This document shows, one piece after another, positions 8,756 to 17,034 of a DNA stretch of 39,171 nt (the first letter of the stretch is position 1; each line of letters starts with the position of its first letter). The notes under the pieces were generated by a model. That model was not told where the DNA came from, did not search any database, and saw nothing but the letters and a program-made list of their open reading frames with translations. The DNA comes from Sulfurospirillum sp. UBA6810. Its GTDB lineage: Bacteria > Campylobacterota > Campylobacteria > Campylobacterales > Sulfurospirillaceae. The DNA is taken from NCBI GenBank assembly GCA_002469305.1, contig DKEY01000004.1, positions 17,574 through 56,744 on the forward strand, in the 5' to 3' direction. A program made the translations under genes and the position numbers.

Positions 8756-10060
8756 TCACATATTCTCTAAACTAAGTCCACTATACTCAATCTCATAAGC
8801 TCTAAATTTATCTGCCAATTTAGAAGACTTTTGTTTTAAAAGTTCGAGGTCAATTTTTCTTTTGCTGAGTTTTACTTCTATAAAAACAAGCTTTTTTTCG
8901 GTTTCATTGAGAGCAACTATATCTATCTCATTTTGGTTTCCCCTCTCCCAATAGGTACCGATTTGAGAATATTCACCTTTGGTTTTTAAAAGTTCCACAA
9001 AATATTTTTCAAGAAATTTGCCACTAAAAACAGAAAAATCTCTTTTGACTATCTCTTTTACATACTCATAATTTTCAATCTCAATAGCGCTTTTGTATTT
9101 GTAGATAAAACGAAACCAGAAAGAGAAATAGTTATCCATTATCTCATATTTGACCACCCTGCCACCCTCTTTTGCCAAAATTGGTTTTATCTTTTTTATA
9201 AGTGTATATTCATTTTCAAGTCTATCAAGATAGCCGCCTATATTTTTTCCTAGAATAGATTCTATATCACTTCTTGATGTTTTACTTGAAGCGATGAGTG
9301 CAAGTATAGAAAAGTACGTGGTGTACTCTTTTCCAAACTCCTCTATCAAAAGATTTTTCCCCTCTTCTAAAAAGAGCGAAAACTCATCAAAGATAGCTTC
9401 GAGCTGCTCTTCAAAAGTAAAGGCCTTTTTCTCTACAAAAAGCTCTACATACTTAGCAACACCCCCTGTTAAGATATAAAATGAAAGTAAATCTTGATTT
9501 GAAAAGTTTGGATTATGATCTGCTAGTATCTCTCCCAGTGTAACGACACTAAAAGGTTTGAGATGGATTTTATGATCAGCCCTTCCAAAAAGAGGCTCTT
9601 TTTTATCTTCAAAGATTCGTTTCATCAAGGTATAGATAGAACCACTGAGTATGAGGTTCATTTTTGTTTTATCTTTATACTCATCCCAAATATTTTGCAT
9701 ATCACTATAGATGGAGCTATTGATAGAAAGAAACTCTTGAAATTCATCAAAGACAAGTGTAAAATGAAGCGTAAGAGAAAGTTCCATCAGGTATTCAAAT
9801 AGATTTTTAAAACTTCTAAATTCGCCTAATACTTTGATGTTGAGTTCTTTTGCGATGATCTCAACAAACTCCTCACATAGCATCCGTTCATCTTTTTTTG
9901 AGATAAAAAGATAGACTTTTTTTGCAAATGCCTCTTTGATAAGTTTTGTTTTACCTATCCTTCTTCGTCCTAAGATGATGGTCATTTTCGATGAGTTTTG
10001 CGATGATTGCTCAATATCTCTTAAATATTTTAGTTCTTTTTCTCTGTTATAAAATTGCAT
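8756..10060 (-). CDS. Archaeal-type AAA+ ATPase with DUF234 nuclease-like C-terminus
   Basis: A 434-residue protein of the ATPase_2 plus DUF234 family. Walker A is GRRRIGKTKLI (about 31-41), and Walker B is LVFDEFQEF (about 101-110). A winged-helix region follows (about 270-330), then a C-terminal domain with NEIDIVALNETEKKLVFIEVK-like spacing. Its D...EVK pattern is a PD-(D/E)XK-type nuclease signature. These proteins are widespread in mobile and accessory regions, and their function is unsettled. The upstream region has inverted TAGTAAT/ATTACTA arms instead of the shared 13-nt element, so it is probably regulated separately. All visible motifs are intact, unlike the broken DUF4143-type ATPase at 24962. 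Confidence 0.85.
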   Translation of the reverse strand: MQFYNREKELKYLRDIEQSSQNSSKMTIILGRRRIGKTKLIKEAFAKKVYLFISKKDERMLCEEFVEIIAKELNIKVLGEFRSFKNLFEYLMELSLTLHFTLVFDEFQEFLSINSSIYSDMQNIWDEYKDKTKMNLILSGSIYTLMKRIFEDKKEPLFGRADHKIHLKPFSVVTLGEILADHNPNFSNQDLLSFYILTGGVAKYVELFVEKKAFTFEEQLEAIFDEFSLFLEEGKNLLIEEFGKEYTTYFSILALIASSKTSRSDIESILGKNIGGYLDRLENEYTLIKKIKPILAKEGGRVVKYEIMDNYFSFWFRFIYKYKSAIEIENYEYVKEIVKRDFSVFSGKFLEKYFVELLKTKGEYSQIGTYWERGNQNEIDIVALNETEKKLVFIEVKLSKRKIDLELLKQKSSKLADKFRAYEIEYSGLSLENM

Positions 10061-10072
10061 ATTGACTCTTTA

Positions 10073-10106
10073 TAGTAATTTTTATTACGGTAATGTATAT
10101 TACTAT
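10073..10106. promoter_or_regulatory. Inverted repeat upstream of the ATPase gene
   Basis: TAGTAAT (about 10073-10079) and ATTACTA (about 10100-10106) form an inverted repeat. Between them is a smaller near-palindrome, ATTACGGTAAT. It lies 13-46 nt upstream of the ATPase start, a usual place for an operator. No protein is assigned to it. Confidence 0.4.
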
Positions 10107-10191
10107 AATTTTGATTAGTTGATTATAATTTCAAACCTACGCTATTTAGAAATCGAATTTTGCTGGATTTAAACTTCAATATTTCCAAGTT

Positions 10192-10653
10192 TTAGATAAG
10201 ACATTTTCTATCCTCAAAATTATTCTTATAAAATATTTTACAACCTTGAGTTTCAAGTCTACTAATCCATTCCCATTGTGAAGTAGAAAGCACTAAAAAA
10301 GGGTTGTCAAATAAGCTTAAACATTTTAAATTTTTTAAATTTTCAAGACTTTGAGGTAGTGTTTTTAATTGATTCCCAGCTAAAAATAGATTTTCAAGAC
10401 CTATCAGCCTTCCAAGAGAATCTGGTAAACAAATGATTTTATTATCTGAAAGTGTGAGTGTTTTTAGATTCCTTAGATTAGATATAGCCTCTGGTAAATC
10501 ATATATATTATTCTCACTTAAATCAAGCTCTTTTAAATTTGTAAAGTCGAAAAGTTTTTCATCTATGCTATCTAGATTACTGTTGGAAAGATCACATCTA
10601 TTTTCAAATATTAGCTTTGATATTTTGTAATTATATATCTCAAAGATAGACAT
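10192..10653 (-). CDS. Leucine-rich-repeat protein
   Basis: 153 residues with about four bacterial leucine-rich repeats of about 23 residues. Examples are LKELDLSENNIYDLPEAISN, LKTLTLSDNKIICLPDSLGR and LENLFLAGNQLKTLPQSLEN, followed by LKCLSLFDNPF and a short cap. LRRs are protein-binding scaffolds. There is no signal peptide, so a cytoplasmic partner is likely. The start has a GAGGGA ribosome site. It has its own shared-element promoter (10675-10705), which overlaps the stop codon of the next gene upstream. Function unknown; co-regulation with the other element-bearing operons is the only lead. Confidence 0.85.
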   Translation of the reverse strand: MSIFEIYNYKISKLIFENRCDLSNSNLDSIDEKLFDFTNLKELDLSENNIYDLPEAISNLRNLKTLTLSDNKIICLPDSLGRLIGLENLFLAGNQLKTLPQSLENLKNLKCLSLFDNPFLVLSTSQWEWISRLETQGCKIFYKNNFEDRKCLI

Positions 10654-10674
10654 ATTTCCCTCATTTTTTATTTT

Positions 10675-10705
10675 ATTATAAATGATTATTTAGACATATT
10701 GTGAC
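10675..10705 (-). promoter_or_regulatory. Shared-element promoter of the LRR gene
   Basis: Minus strand: GTCACAATATGTC (10693-10705), 12 nt, TATAAT (10675-10680). The LRR start codon is about 22 nt downstream of the -10 box. The element ends exactly at the stop codon of the 641-residue gene. Confidence 0.65.
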
Positions 10706-12630
10706 TAGGAAATAATTTTTTTTTCGAGGATCTCGTTTAAAAAACTAATAAGTGCAATTATCATGAGATGTGCATCTAATTTTAATTTTGAATTGGCTCT
10801 TTCACTTTCATGGACCCCTCTGTTGCCAATTGTTCTAAGTGTTTGTATATAATTAGTAATTGTTTTATCAAAAAGATTTTTTTCATAAGAAAGATAGCGA
10901 ATTTTATCATTGAAAGAAACTATTTTTGCATTTGACTCATATTGGCTATAAATTTGCGATGTAATCACTTCTGCAACTTTACGTATCTTGAATATAACAT
11001 ATTCAGGATCACTCTCAATTGAATTTTCTAGCATCTTCAAATCTAAAATAGGTGAAACAAAAGCTTTATATTGATTAAGTTCTTTCATAATATCAAATTG
11101 ATAGTTTTTTTGAATTTCTTGTATTTCTTGTCTTTTTTCCTCTATGATATGGCTATCTATAGGTTTAACTTCAAATATTTTTTCATATCGCTTATGCCCA
11201 GCAACATCGTCATCTCTCGAAGATAGTAGTTTGGAATTAAAATTTTCATCAAAATGCTTATAAAAAAGGTCTAATCTTGCATTTCTTTTGTCATTGATAT
11301 TTGGACTTACACAGACAAAAATAGAGTCATTTTTTATACATGCAGAAACAAGTTTTAAAAAGTTGGTATTTAAACTAAAACTTTCAACATCTAATATGTT
11401 TGAAAACAGATGAAGCGTTTTATAATTATTCTCAAATGTAATATCTTCCTGTTTTAAGCAATCTAAGTCAGAATTGACAGCTTTTATGCTGTACTCATCT
11501 TGCCTTAATACATCTACATGTAAAAGACCACGACTAAGTGCTAATTTGGACGGTTCTATCAAACAAATATTTGATATATTTAAAGTTATACTATTTTCTT
11601 TTGCATACTCCAAAAGCATCATTATGCCAAAAGCTTGACCACATCCCCAGTCGACGATGTTAAATTTTTCACCTCTAAGATTTTTTATTTTGTCTTTTAT
11701 AGTTTCAAATGCATCATATAACTTTGCTTTATGCTTAGTGCCAAATGAAACAAGATACTTATAAAGCAATGCTTCATCATAGATGATTGTTTCCCCTCTA
11801 TTGAGCTGTTCAAATAGTATATAAGGATCTCCTATTTTTTTTATATAATCAAATGCAAATTGCCTGATCTGTCGAAAATTTGGAGTAGTTAGTGAATAAA
11901 GATGTTCACTATATGTACTTTGCTCTATTTCAACCTTTTCTTTAGAAACATCACATGAAACCTTCTTTAATCCATTTTGACGAATTTTTTCTTTTATCTC
12001 ATTGTGATAACTCAGAAAATTTTTAAAAGTGACTTGCTTTATGGTAGATGTTATAAATGTATCATTTAAAATAGGGTATTTTTCAGAGTAACTATCAAAA
12101 AGATTTACAAATTTAGCAGCAATTTGTTCATTATCGACTCTGACAAAATTTTCCATAGCTGTCATATAAAAATTTACAATGGCATTAAGAATTTTATATC
12201 GATACTCTTCTCGATCTAATCCTGATGCAATAAGGCTGATAATAATATCAAAATTATTTTCATAATCTTTTGATATGTCATTGACTTTTAGATATTTTAC
12301 TGTTGCCCTAAACCTATCTTTTATGGCACTTTCTGGAAGATAATTTAAAATATTTGAAATAGCTCCAAGCATATTTACTTGTTCAAACCTTTGTGCTAAA
12401 AGAATTAAAAAAGCATTAACAATTTCACTGTTTTTATCTTGTAAAAAGTTTTCTGATTCTAAGTCATAAAGAAGATCTTCTATCTCAAATTTTAATTCAT
12501 TAAGCTTTTCCAAACTTAAATTTTCAAAATACTCTTCAAATTCTATATATGAACTCTCAAGATATTTACTAAAGTCATTTTGGTCTTTACATGTAAAGAT
12601 GGCTTTTCTAAATTCAAGAAACGTTTGCAT
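10705..12630 (-). CDS. Methyltransferase-fold protein with DUF4145-like C-terminus
   Basis: 641 residues. An uncharacterised helical N-terminal half is followed by a Rossmann-type SAM-binding domain (about 320-500). Motif I is NIVDWGCGQA at about 324-333, and the second strand is ICLIEPSKLALSRGLLHVDVL. The matching order of motifs relates it to the proteins at 15596 and 17035. The C-terminal 100 residues (FKIRKVAEVI, LRTIGNRGVHE) resemble DUF4145, a domain seen in many defence-associated proteins. No NPPY or Cys catalytic motif of DNA methyltransferases is visible, so the substrate is unknown. The start overlaps the upstream stop (TAATG). It is the last gene of the 10.7-18.5 kb run and has no SSB-like tip. 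Confidence 0.75.
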   Translation of the reverse strand: MQTFLEFRKAIFTCKDQNDFSKYLESSYIEFEEYFENLSLEKLNELKFEIEDLLYDLESENFLQDKNSEIVNAFLILLAQRFEQVNMLGAISNILNYLPESAIKDRFRATVKYLKVNDISKDYENNFDIIISLIASGLDREEYRYKILNAIVNFYMTAMENFVRVDNEQIAAKFVNLFDSYSEKYPILNDTFITSTIKQVTFKNFLSYHNEIKEKIRQNGLKKVSCDVSKEKVEIEQSTYSEHLYSLTTPNFRQIRQFAFDYIKKIGDPYILFEQLNRGETIIYDEALLYKYLVSFGTKHKAKLYDAFETIKDKIKNLRGEKFNIVDWGCGQAFGIMMLLEYAKENSITLNISNICLIEPSKLALSRGLLHVDVLRQDEYSIKAVNSDLDCLKQEDITFENNYKTLHLFSNILDVESFSLNTNFLKLVSACIKNDSIFVCVSPNINDKRNARLDLFYKHFDENFNSKLLSSRDDDVAGHKRYEKIFEVKPIDSHIIEEKRQEIQEIQKNYQFDIMKELNQYKAFVSPILDLKMLENSIESDPEYVIFKIRKVAEVITSQIYSQYESNAKIVSFNDKIRYLSYEKNLFDKTITNYIQTLRTIGNRGVHESERANSKLKLDAHLMIIALISFLNEILEKKIIS

Positions 12631-14114
12631 TATTTACCATCCAATGCAAAAACAGCTACTAGCTTATTAAGATTTGTTTTTTCATCATTTTTTATAGCTT
12701 CGTAAAAATCTTCTACCTTACAGTAAGGATCAGTACTTTTTCCATCTTTGCCATGTTGTATCAAGTGTTGGTAATGATTTTTTATAAATATTAAGAGATA
12801 ATTTTTAAAGGTAACTTCATCACCATATTTTGAGAGTTTTGGTTGAACTATCTCTTCAAAAGAATTTTTGTGTATTTTGATATATGGAGAATCAAAATGG
12901 TCATTGTTATACACTTGGTAAAATGTCTTAAAGACCTTATCTGTAGGTAATTTAAAAGAAAACTTTTTGCTAAATGGATAAACTAAATACTCGCTCAAGC
13001 CACTCTTTTGTCCATGAAATACATAGTTAAAAATAGTTTCAATGACTATATAGTCTAACTTATTATCCATTTTAAACTTGATATTAATATCTTCGGTGCC
13101 AATGATTTTACTTATGACTTTGTCACTTAAAAGTATATCTTCACTTCTATCTAGTTCGCTATAACCATAGTAAAGCCCCAAACAAGCCAATGCATTCTCT
13201 ACTTTTTCATAAGGTATCTGTTGAGCTATGTCATCTTTAAAGTGCTCTTTTTGACTGCCATCTTTTTGTTTATGTATATAAACCAAACAGATATAAAAAT
13301 AGATACTATCTTTTTCTCGAAGTCGTTTTAAGCACTCTCTTGAAACATTTGGTTTATATATCAAATCACTAAAAATCTTTTTAACCTCTTCATCATCAAT
13401 ACTTTGAATGATATTTAGTATAAAATCATCAGACATTAAGTTTTCAGATAATAACAATTCTAAAAAGTTTTGATTTGTTTTAAGTAAATCAAAAAAAGAT
13501 TGACTCTCATTTTCATAAGAAGTATTGTATTTAGAAAGCAGTGTGAAAAAACTATCTGAGTGACTTGTAAAAGTTTTTGTCTCTTCAACATGATACATTT
13601 GAGCATTTTTAACAAAAGCAAGCATTCCTAATAACTTGTCATATCTTAAAATCTTACTTTTTAAGTCATTCTCACTTTCATAAACTCTATCAAAATTGAC
13701 ATAGTATTCATCAAGAACTATTTTTTTACCTTTTTTGAAAAACACAAATAATTTTTCATGCAAATAACCACTTTCATAATTTTCTATGTCTTGTAAGATA
13801 CTATTTTTTACTTGCTTGTTTTGACAAAAAATCTGCGTTATTCTACTTATGGGTATAGCATTTTCATAAAGATAAACACCGTTTTTTTCTATAAGATTTT
13901 GTGCTTCATCATCTGTTAAAATAACTTCTAACACAATTTGTTCAGCATCTATTTTGTTGACATACCCTTTTGAAAGCAGTAAATATGAAGGATGTATGGA
14001 TTGTGCATCTTTAGCAGCAACTTCTTCTATATAAGCATCCGGTATGATAAGCCCTCGCGTTAGATAATCTTGCAGTTTTATTCTGTGGATTTGTAAATTG
14101 TAATGTTGTGACAT
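12630..14114 (-). CDS. Unknown 494-residue protein coupled to the helicase
   Basis: I do not recognise a family. The chosen ATG (14114) follows the helicase stop directly and has AGGAAATC upstream; an in-frame ATG 14 codons earlier would overlap the helicase. The protein is soluble, charged and mixed alpha/beta, with no membrane segment. It begins SQHYNLQIHRIKLQDYLTRG, a beta-hairpin-like start, and its second half is helical. It lies between the helicase and the 641-residue methyltransferase-fold protein and overlaps the latter by 1 nt, so all three are made together. It may be the effector or an adaptor of the cluster. Confidence 0.75.
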   Translation of the reverse strand: MSQHYNLQIHRIKLQDYLTRGLIIPDAYIEEVAAKDAQSIHPSYLLLSKGYVNKIDAEQIVLEVILTDDEAQNLIEKNGVYLYENAIPISRITQIFCQNKQVKNSILQDIENYESGYLHEKLFVFFKKGKKIVLDEYYVNFDRVYESENDLKSKILRYDKLLGMLAFVKNAQMYHVEETKTFTSHSDSFFTLLSKYNTSYENESQSFFDLLKTNQNFLELLLSENLMSDDFILNIIQSIDDEEVKKIFSDLIYKPNVSRECLKRLREKDSIYFYICLVYIHKQKDGSQKEHFKDDIAQQIPYEKVENALACLGLYYGYSELDRSEDILLSDKVISKIIGTEDINIKFKMDNKLDYIVIETIFNYVFHGQKSGLSEYLVYPFSKKFSFKLPTDKVFKTFYQVYNNDHFDSPYIKIHKNSFEEIVQPKLSKYGDEVTFKNYLLIFIKNHYQHLIQHGKDGKSTDPYCKVEDFYEAIKNDEKTNLNKLVAVFALDGK

Positions 14115-14115
14115 G

Positions 14116-15204
14116 TTATGATTTCCTATCGTAAAGTTTATAAGTAGATGTATCAAAGTTTTCTATCAAATCGGGTAGTTGATGCATCGCAATTAGATGG
14201 ACTGCTGACTTTGCTCTAGTAACCCCCACAAAGTACTCTTCTTTACTTTGTTCTCTAGCTTTTTGAAACTCATGTATGATGACGATATCAAACTCTATGC
14301 CTTTGGCAGACTTTAGTGTTGTGATGATAATGTTGTTTAAGTCATTTTCTAAAAGATTTCTCTCTTCATGTCTATTAAGGTCACTATGATAACAGCTAAA
14401 TTCAAATTCATTTTGAAGATTATTCGCACAGTTTTTAACAGAGTCTTTATCTTCACAAAGTATTCCTATGTTGGCTGTTGGATCATTGTTTATAATTTCT
14501 CGCATTATTTGAAAAACATCTTTACTCTCATCTACAATATACACCAAAGGTTTATTTGCTCCAGCATTGTTTGATTTTAACCGTTCTAGGGTATTCGTAC
14601 TATTCGCTCGTGCATTGTATGGTACAAACTGTCTAGCAAAATCATATATCTCATAAGGAGTTCTATAGATAATATCTAATTCAAAAGACCTTAAATGAGG
14701 AAGTATCTCTTTTATATCACTTTCATCACTAGAACATTGTTTATCTGTCACTTGCTGAGCTTCATCTGCGCCCACAGATACATAAGAACTTAGTTCTTTA
14801 AAAAGTTTGTAGCTATTTGGAAGTAAATCTTGTCCTTCATCAACTAAGATTTTATCAAACTGAACACCTTTTGATTTTAAATGAGAGATAGTATTTGCTA
14901 AATTTTCATCAGCTAAATGATATTCTAAAAACTCTCTATCTGGCATTTCACGGTAAAGCCATCGATGGATATTGACTACAGTTTTACTTGAATCATTTAC
15001 TTTTTGTTCCAACGTTTTTCTAAGAAGTTTTCCATACGTTAAAAGCATACCGTTATTTGTTTTTTTAAGTCTGTAGATAGACACAACCGTTTTACCACTG
15101 CCAGGAACACCAGTAACCAAAATATCTTCATCAGAATCAATAGCTCGTCTTTGTTGAGGACTAAGCTTATTTATTTTTGGTAATTTAAATCTAAATTTTC
15201 CCAT
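14116..15204 (-). CDS. Compact superfamily-1 (UvrD/Rep-like) helicase
   Basis: Only 362 residues, so the 1B/2B insertions of UvrD are missing, but the core motifs are present. Walker A is GVPGSGKT (32-39), Walker B is VDEGQD (121-126), motif III is VGADEAQQ (144-151) and motif IV is YRTPYEI (180-186). Motif V is TTLKSAKGIEFD (295-306), and motif VI is VGVTRAK (326-332). It should hydrolyse ATP on single-stranded DNA or RNA. A GGAGTAATA ribosome site precedes the ATG at 15204. Similar minimal SF1 proteins occur as parts of multi-gene defence systems. Neighbours with SSB-like tails suggest it works where SSB-coated DNA is present; that link is inferred. Confidence 0.88.
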   Translation of the reverse strand: MGKFRFKLPKINKLSPQQRRAIDSDEDILVTGVPGSGKTVVSIYRLKKTNNGMLLTYGKLLRKTLEQKVNDSSKTVVNIHRWLYREMPDREFLEYHLADENLANTISHLKSKGVQFDKILVDEGQDLLPNSYKLFKELSSYVSVGADEAQQVTDKQCSSDESDIKEILPHLRSFELDIIYRTPYEIYDFARQFVPYNARANSTNTLERLKSNNAGANKPLVYIVDESKDVFQIMREIINNDPTANIGILCEDKDSVKNCANNLQNEFEFSCYHSDLNRHEERNLLENDLNNIIITTLKSAKGIEFDIVIIHEFQKAREQSKEEYFVGVTRAKSAVHLIAMHQLPDLIENFDTSTYKLYDRKS

Positions 15205-15206
15205 TA

Positions 15207-15581
15207 TTACTCCAAGTTATAAATAAGATCAAAAAAATGTTTATGTGATATTTTATTATTATCTACATCTTTTATTGCTTGTGTGATTTTTTCTTTATAC
15301 AGTAAGTTTCTTATCTCATATTCCTTTTTTGAAATTTTATTATCAAAAAAATAATCATCCAATGCCTGTCTGTCAATATAATTTTTTTGTTCTTTTGCAT
15401 TGTTTTTAAATTCTTCAAACATTTGTTTATATTTTTCTTTCAATTCAAGTTTACTCTTTTTGCAGCTCTCTTCTATAGATAATTGTGCTTGATTTAATAT
15501 ATCATCAAGATTCTCACAACATACTTGTTTGCTATGTTTAAAAACACCATATGCATTTCCAATTGTTTTAAATATTCCCAT
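15207..15581 (-). CDS. Small coiled-coil protein, unknown
   Basis: 124 residues, highly charged, with an amphipathic N-terminus (MGIFKTIGNAYGVFKHS) followed by a long helical, probably coiled-coil stretch (about 25-80). No known domain. A GAGGA ribosome site precedes the ATG. It ends 2 nt before the helicase start codon, so it is in the same operon. Its MG-hydrophobic start resembles that of the 143-residue protein at 18077, but the rest does not match. Confidence 0.75.
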   Translation of the reverse strand: MGIFKTIGNAYGVFKHSKQVCCENLDDILNQAQLSIEESCKKSKLELKEKYKQMFEEFKNNAKEQKNYIDRQALDDYFFDNKISKKEYEIRNLLYKEKITQAIKDVDNNKISHKHFFDLIYNLE

Positions 15582-15595
15582 ATTTGTCCTCTGTC

Positions 15596-16954
15596 TTAAA
15601 ATGGTATTTCATCTTCATCTATATAAATATCCAAAATATTATTGTCCCCATTATTAATATTTTTATATATTCTCTCAAATCTCATATACTTACCAACCTT
15701 CCCTTCTCTTAATGAAACATTTTCAACATTGACAACTGTACATAATTCTTCATACACTCTATTAAGATAACTTTTACTCTTACTAGATAAAAACACAAAA
15801 TATGCTCCATTAAAAATATCATCGTCTATATCGAAAAAATCCACCGGCATGGTATCATTTGCAAAAAGATTTAATATCGTAGTTTCACTATCTACATGTA
15901 ACTCTTTTTCAAGTTCTCCGCCTTTTACATGTAAAGCTTCTATCTCAAGATCATCTTCTTTTAAAATATCTACATGTAAAGATGCTCTTTGTAGTGCTTT
16001 TTCATCTTCATCTATGAGTATAACTTTCTCTACTTCTATATCTAACTGTTTTTCATTGATATAGTCTAAAACTAAAGAAACAGCTAAACCTTGACCACAT
16101 CCCCAATCTATGATAGTCAAACTTTCGTCTTCTAAGTCTTCTAAAAACTGTTCCATTGCGTCATAAACTAAAGCTTTGTACATTTTGCCATTTTTTGCAA
16201 AGGCTGTTATCATTTCATCTGCTTGATTATCACTAATAAGATTATTATAGTATCTTCTAATTTTTTCAAAGCTTGGGTTTTCTATATCTTTTATTATTGT
16301 ATTATATTTTTCATTATTAGAGTTCATTGGAATATTTTCAGTGTTAAAGATAGCATCAAGTTCATCTTCTGATATGTCTGCAAAATAGTCTTCATCCTCT
16401 TCTAAACTTAGATGTGAGTTATGTGGTATTTCTAATATAGATGGATTAACAGCCATATATTTCTTTAAAATTTCATCATTATAACTTAATGAAAGTTTAC
16501 TGTTTTCTCTACCCCATTCATCATACACTATACACTTACTAAAGTCTTTAAATGTTGATAACCTAAACTCATCAATATCTTTGTCAAATTCTTTTAACGT
16601 TTTTCGAAATTGTATATACGTTCTATTGTCTTTATATATTTTTACTTCATACTGTAAAGGGTTGGCTTTTTGAATAACTCTTTCAATTTCGCTGTCAATA
16701 GTATTATTTAATTTTTTAATTCTTGGTATATCCTTTTCAAAGTTTAACTCATCAAGTTTTTTATTTTCTTTTTCTTTCTGAGCTTTTAAACTCCCTTTGT
16801 AAACCATGTCTGCAAAGTCATCATGACCTGCTTCCTTTGCCATATGATCCAATGATTCTAAAGGATTATTAAAGCCTTCTTTTTTTAATTCTTTTTTGAC
16901 AACTGTAAAATAATATATTGTATATCCTATAATTATATATATTAATATTTCCAT
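15596..16954 (-). CDS. Membrane-anchored methyltransferase-fold protein with SSB-like C-terminal tip
   Basis: 452 residues. A single N-terminal membrane segment (MEILIYIIIGYTIYYFTVV) precedes an acidic, charged middle and a SAM-binding domain (about 225-435). Motif I is IIDWGCGQG (281-289), and the second strand is VILIDEDEKALQRASLHVDIL. The last residues, DEDEIPF, match the acidic tip of bacterial SSB proteins, which recruits helicases, nucleases and RecO-like partners; the broken ssb in this window ends NDEEIPF. No OB fold is present, so this is a tip on an unrelated protein. The C-terminal 225 residues are nearly duplicated in the next gene upstream. The ribosome site is AAGGA. Confidence 0.82.
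   Translation of the reverse strand: MEILIYIIIGYTIYYFTVVKKELKKEGFNNPLESLDHMAKEAGHDDFADMVYKGSLKAQKEKENKKLDELNFEKDIPRIKKLNNTIDSEIERVIQKANPLQYEVKIYKDNRTYIQFRKTLKEFDKDIDEFRLSTFKDFSKCIVYDEWGRENSKLSLSYNDEILKKYMAVNPSILEIPHNSHLSLEEDEDYFADISEDELDAIFNTENIPMNSNNEKYNTIIKDIENPSFEKIRRYYNNLISDNQADEMITAFAKNGKMYKALVYDAMEQFLEDLEDESLTIIDWGCGQGLAVSLVLDYINEKQLDIEVEKVILIDEDEKALQRASLHVDILKEDDLEIEALHVKGGELEKELHVDSETTILNLFANDTMPVDFFDIDDDIFNGAYFVFLSSKSKSYLNRVYEELCTVVNVENVSLREGKVGKYMRFERIYKNINNGDNNILDIYIDEDEIPF
15849..16199. repeat. Internal DNA duplication shared by two methyltransferase-fold genes (second copy about 17291-17642)
   Basis: About 350 bp inside the 452-residue gene is nearly identical to about 17291-17642 in the 327-residue gene, at an offset of about 1443-1445. 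It covers the motif I region and the second strand. Much of the divergence is silent or conservative. The similarity is high enough for recombination between the two copies. Confidence 0.75.
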
Positions 16955-17034
16955 ACAATAATCCTTGTTTTCCTATGATTAATAATACAATGCACATTTC
17001 TTGCATTTTTAAATAATTCTATCAAATCATCATC

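Noticed and set aside
15596..16954. The 452-residue protein as an SSB
   Set aside because: Only the last seven residues resemble SSB; the body is a SAM-binding fold with a membrane anchor and no OB fold.
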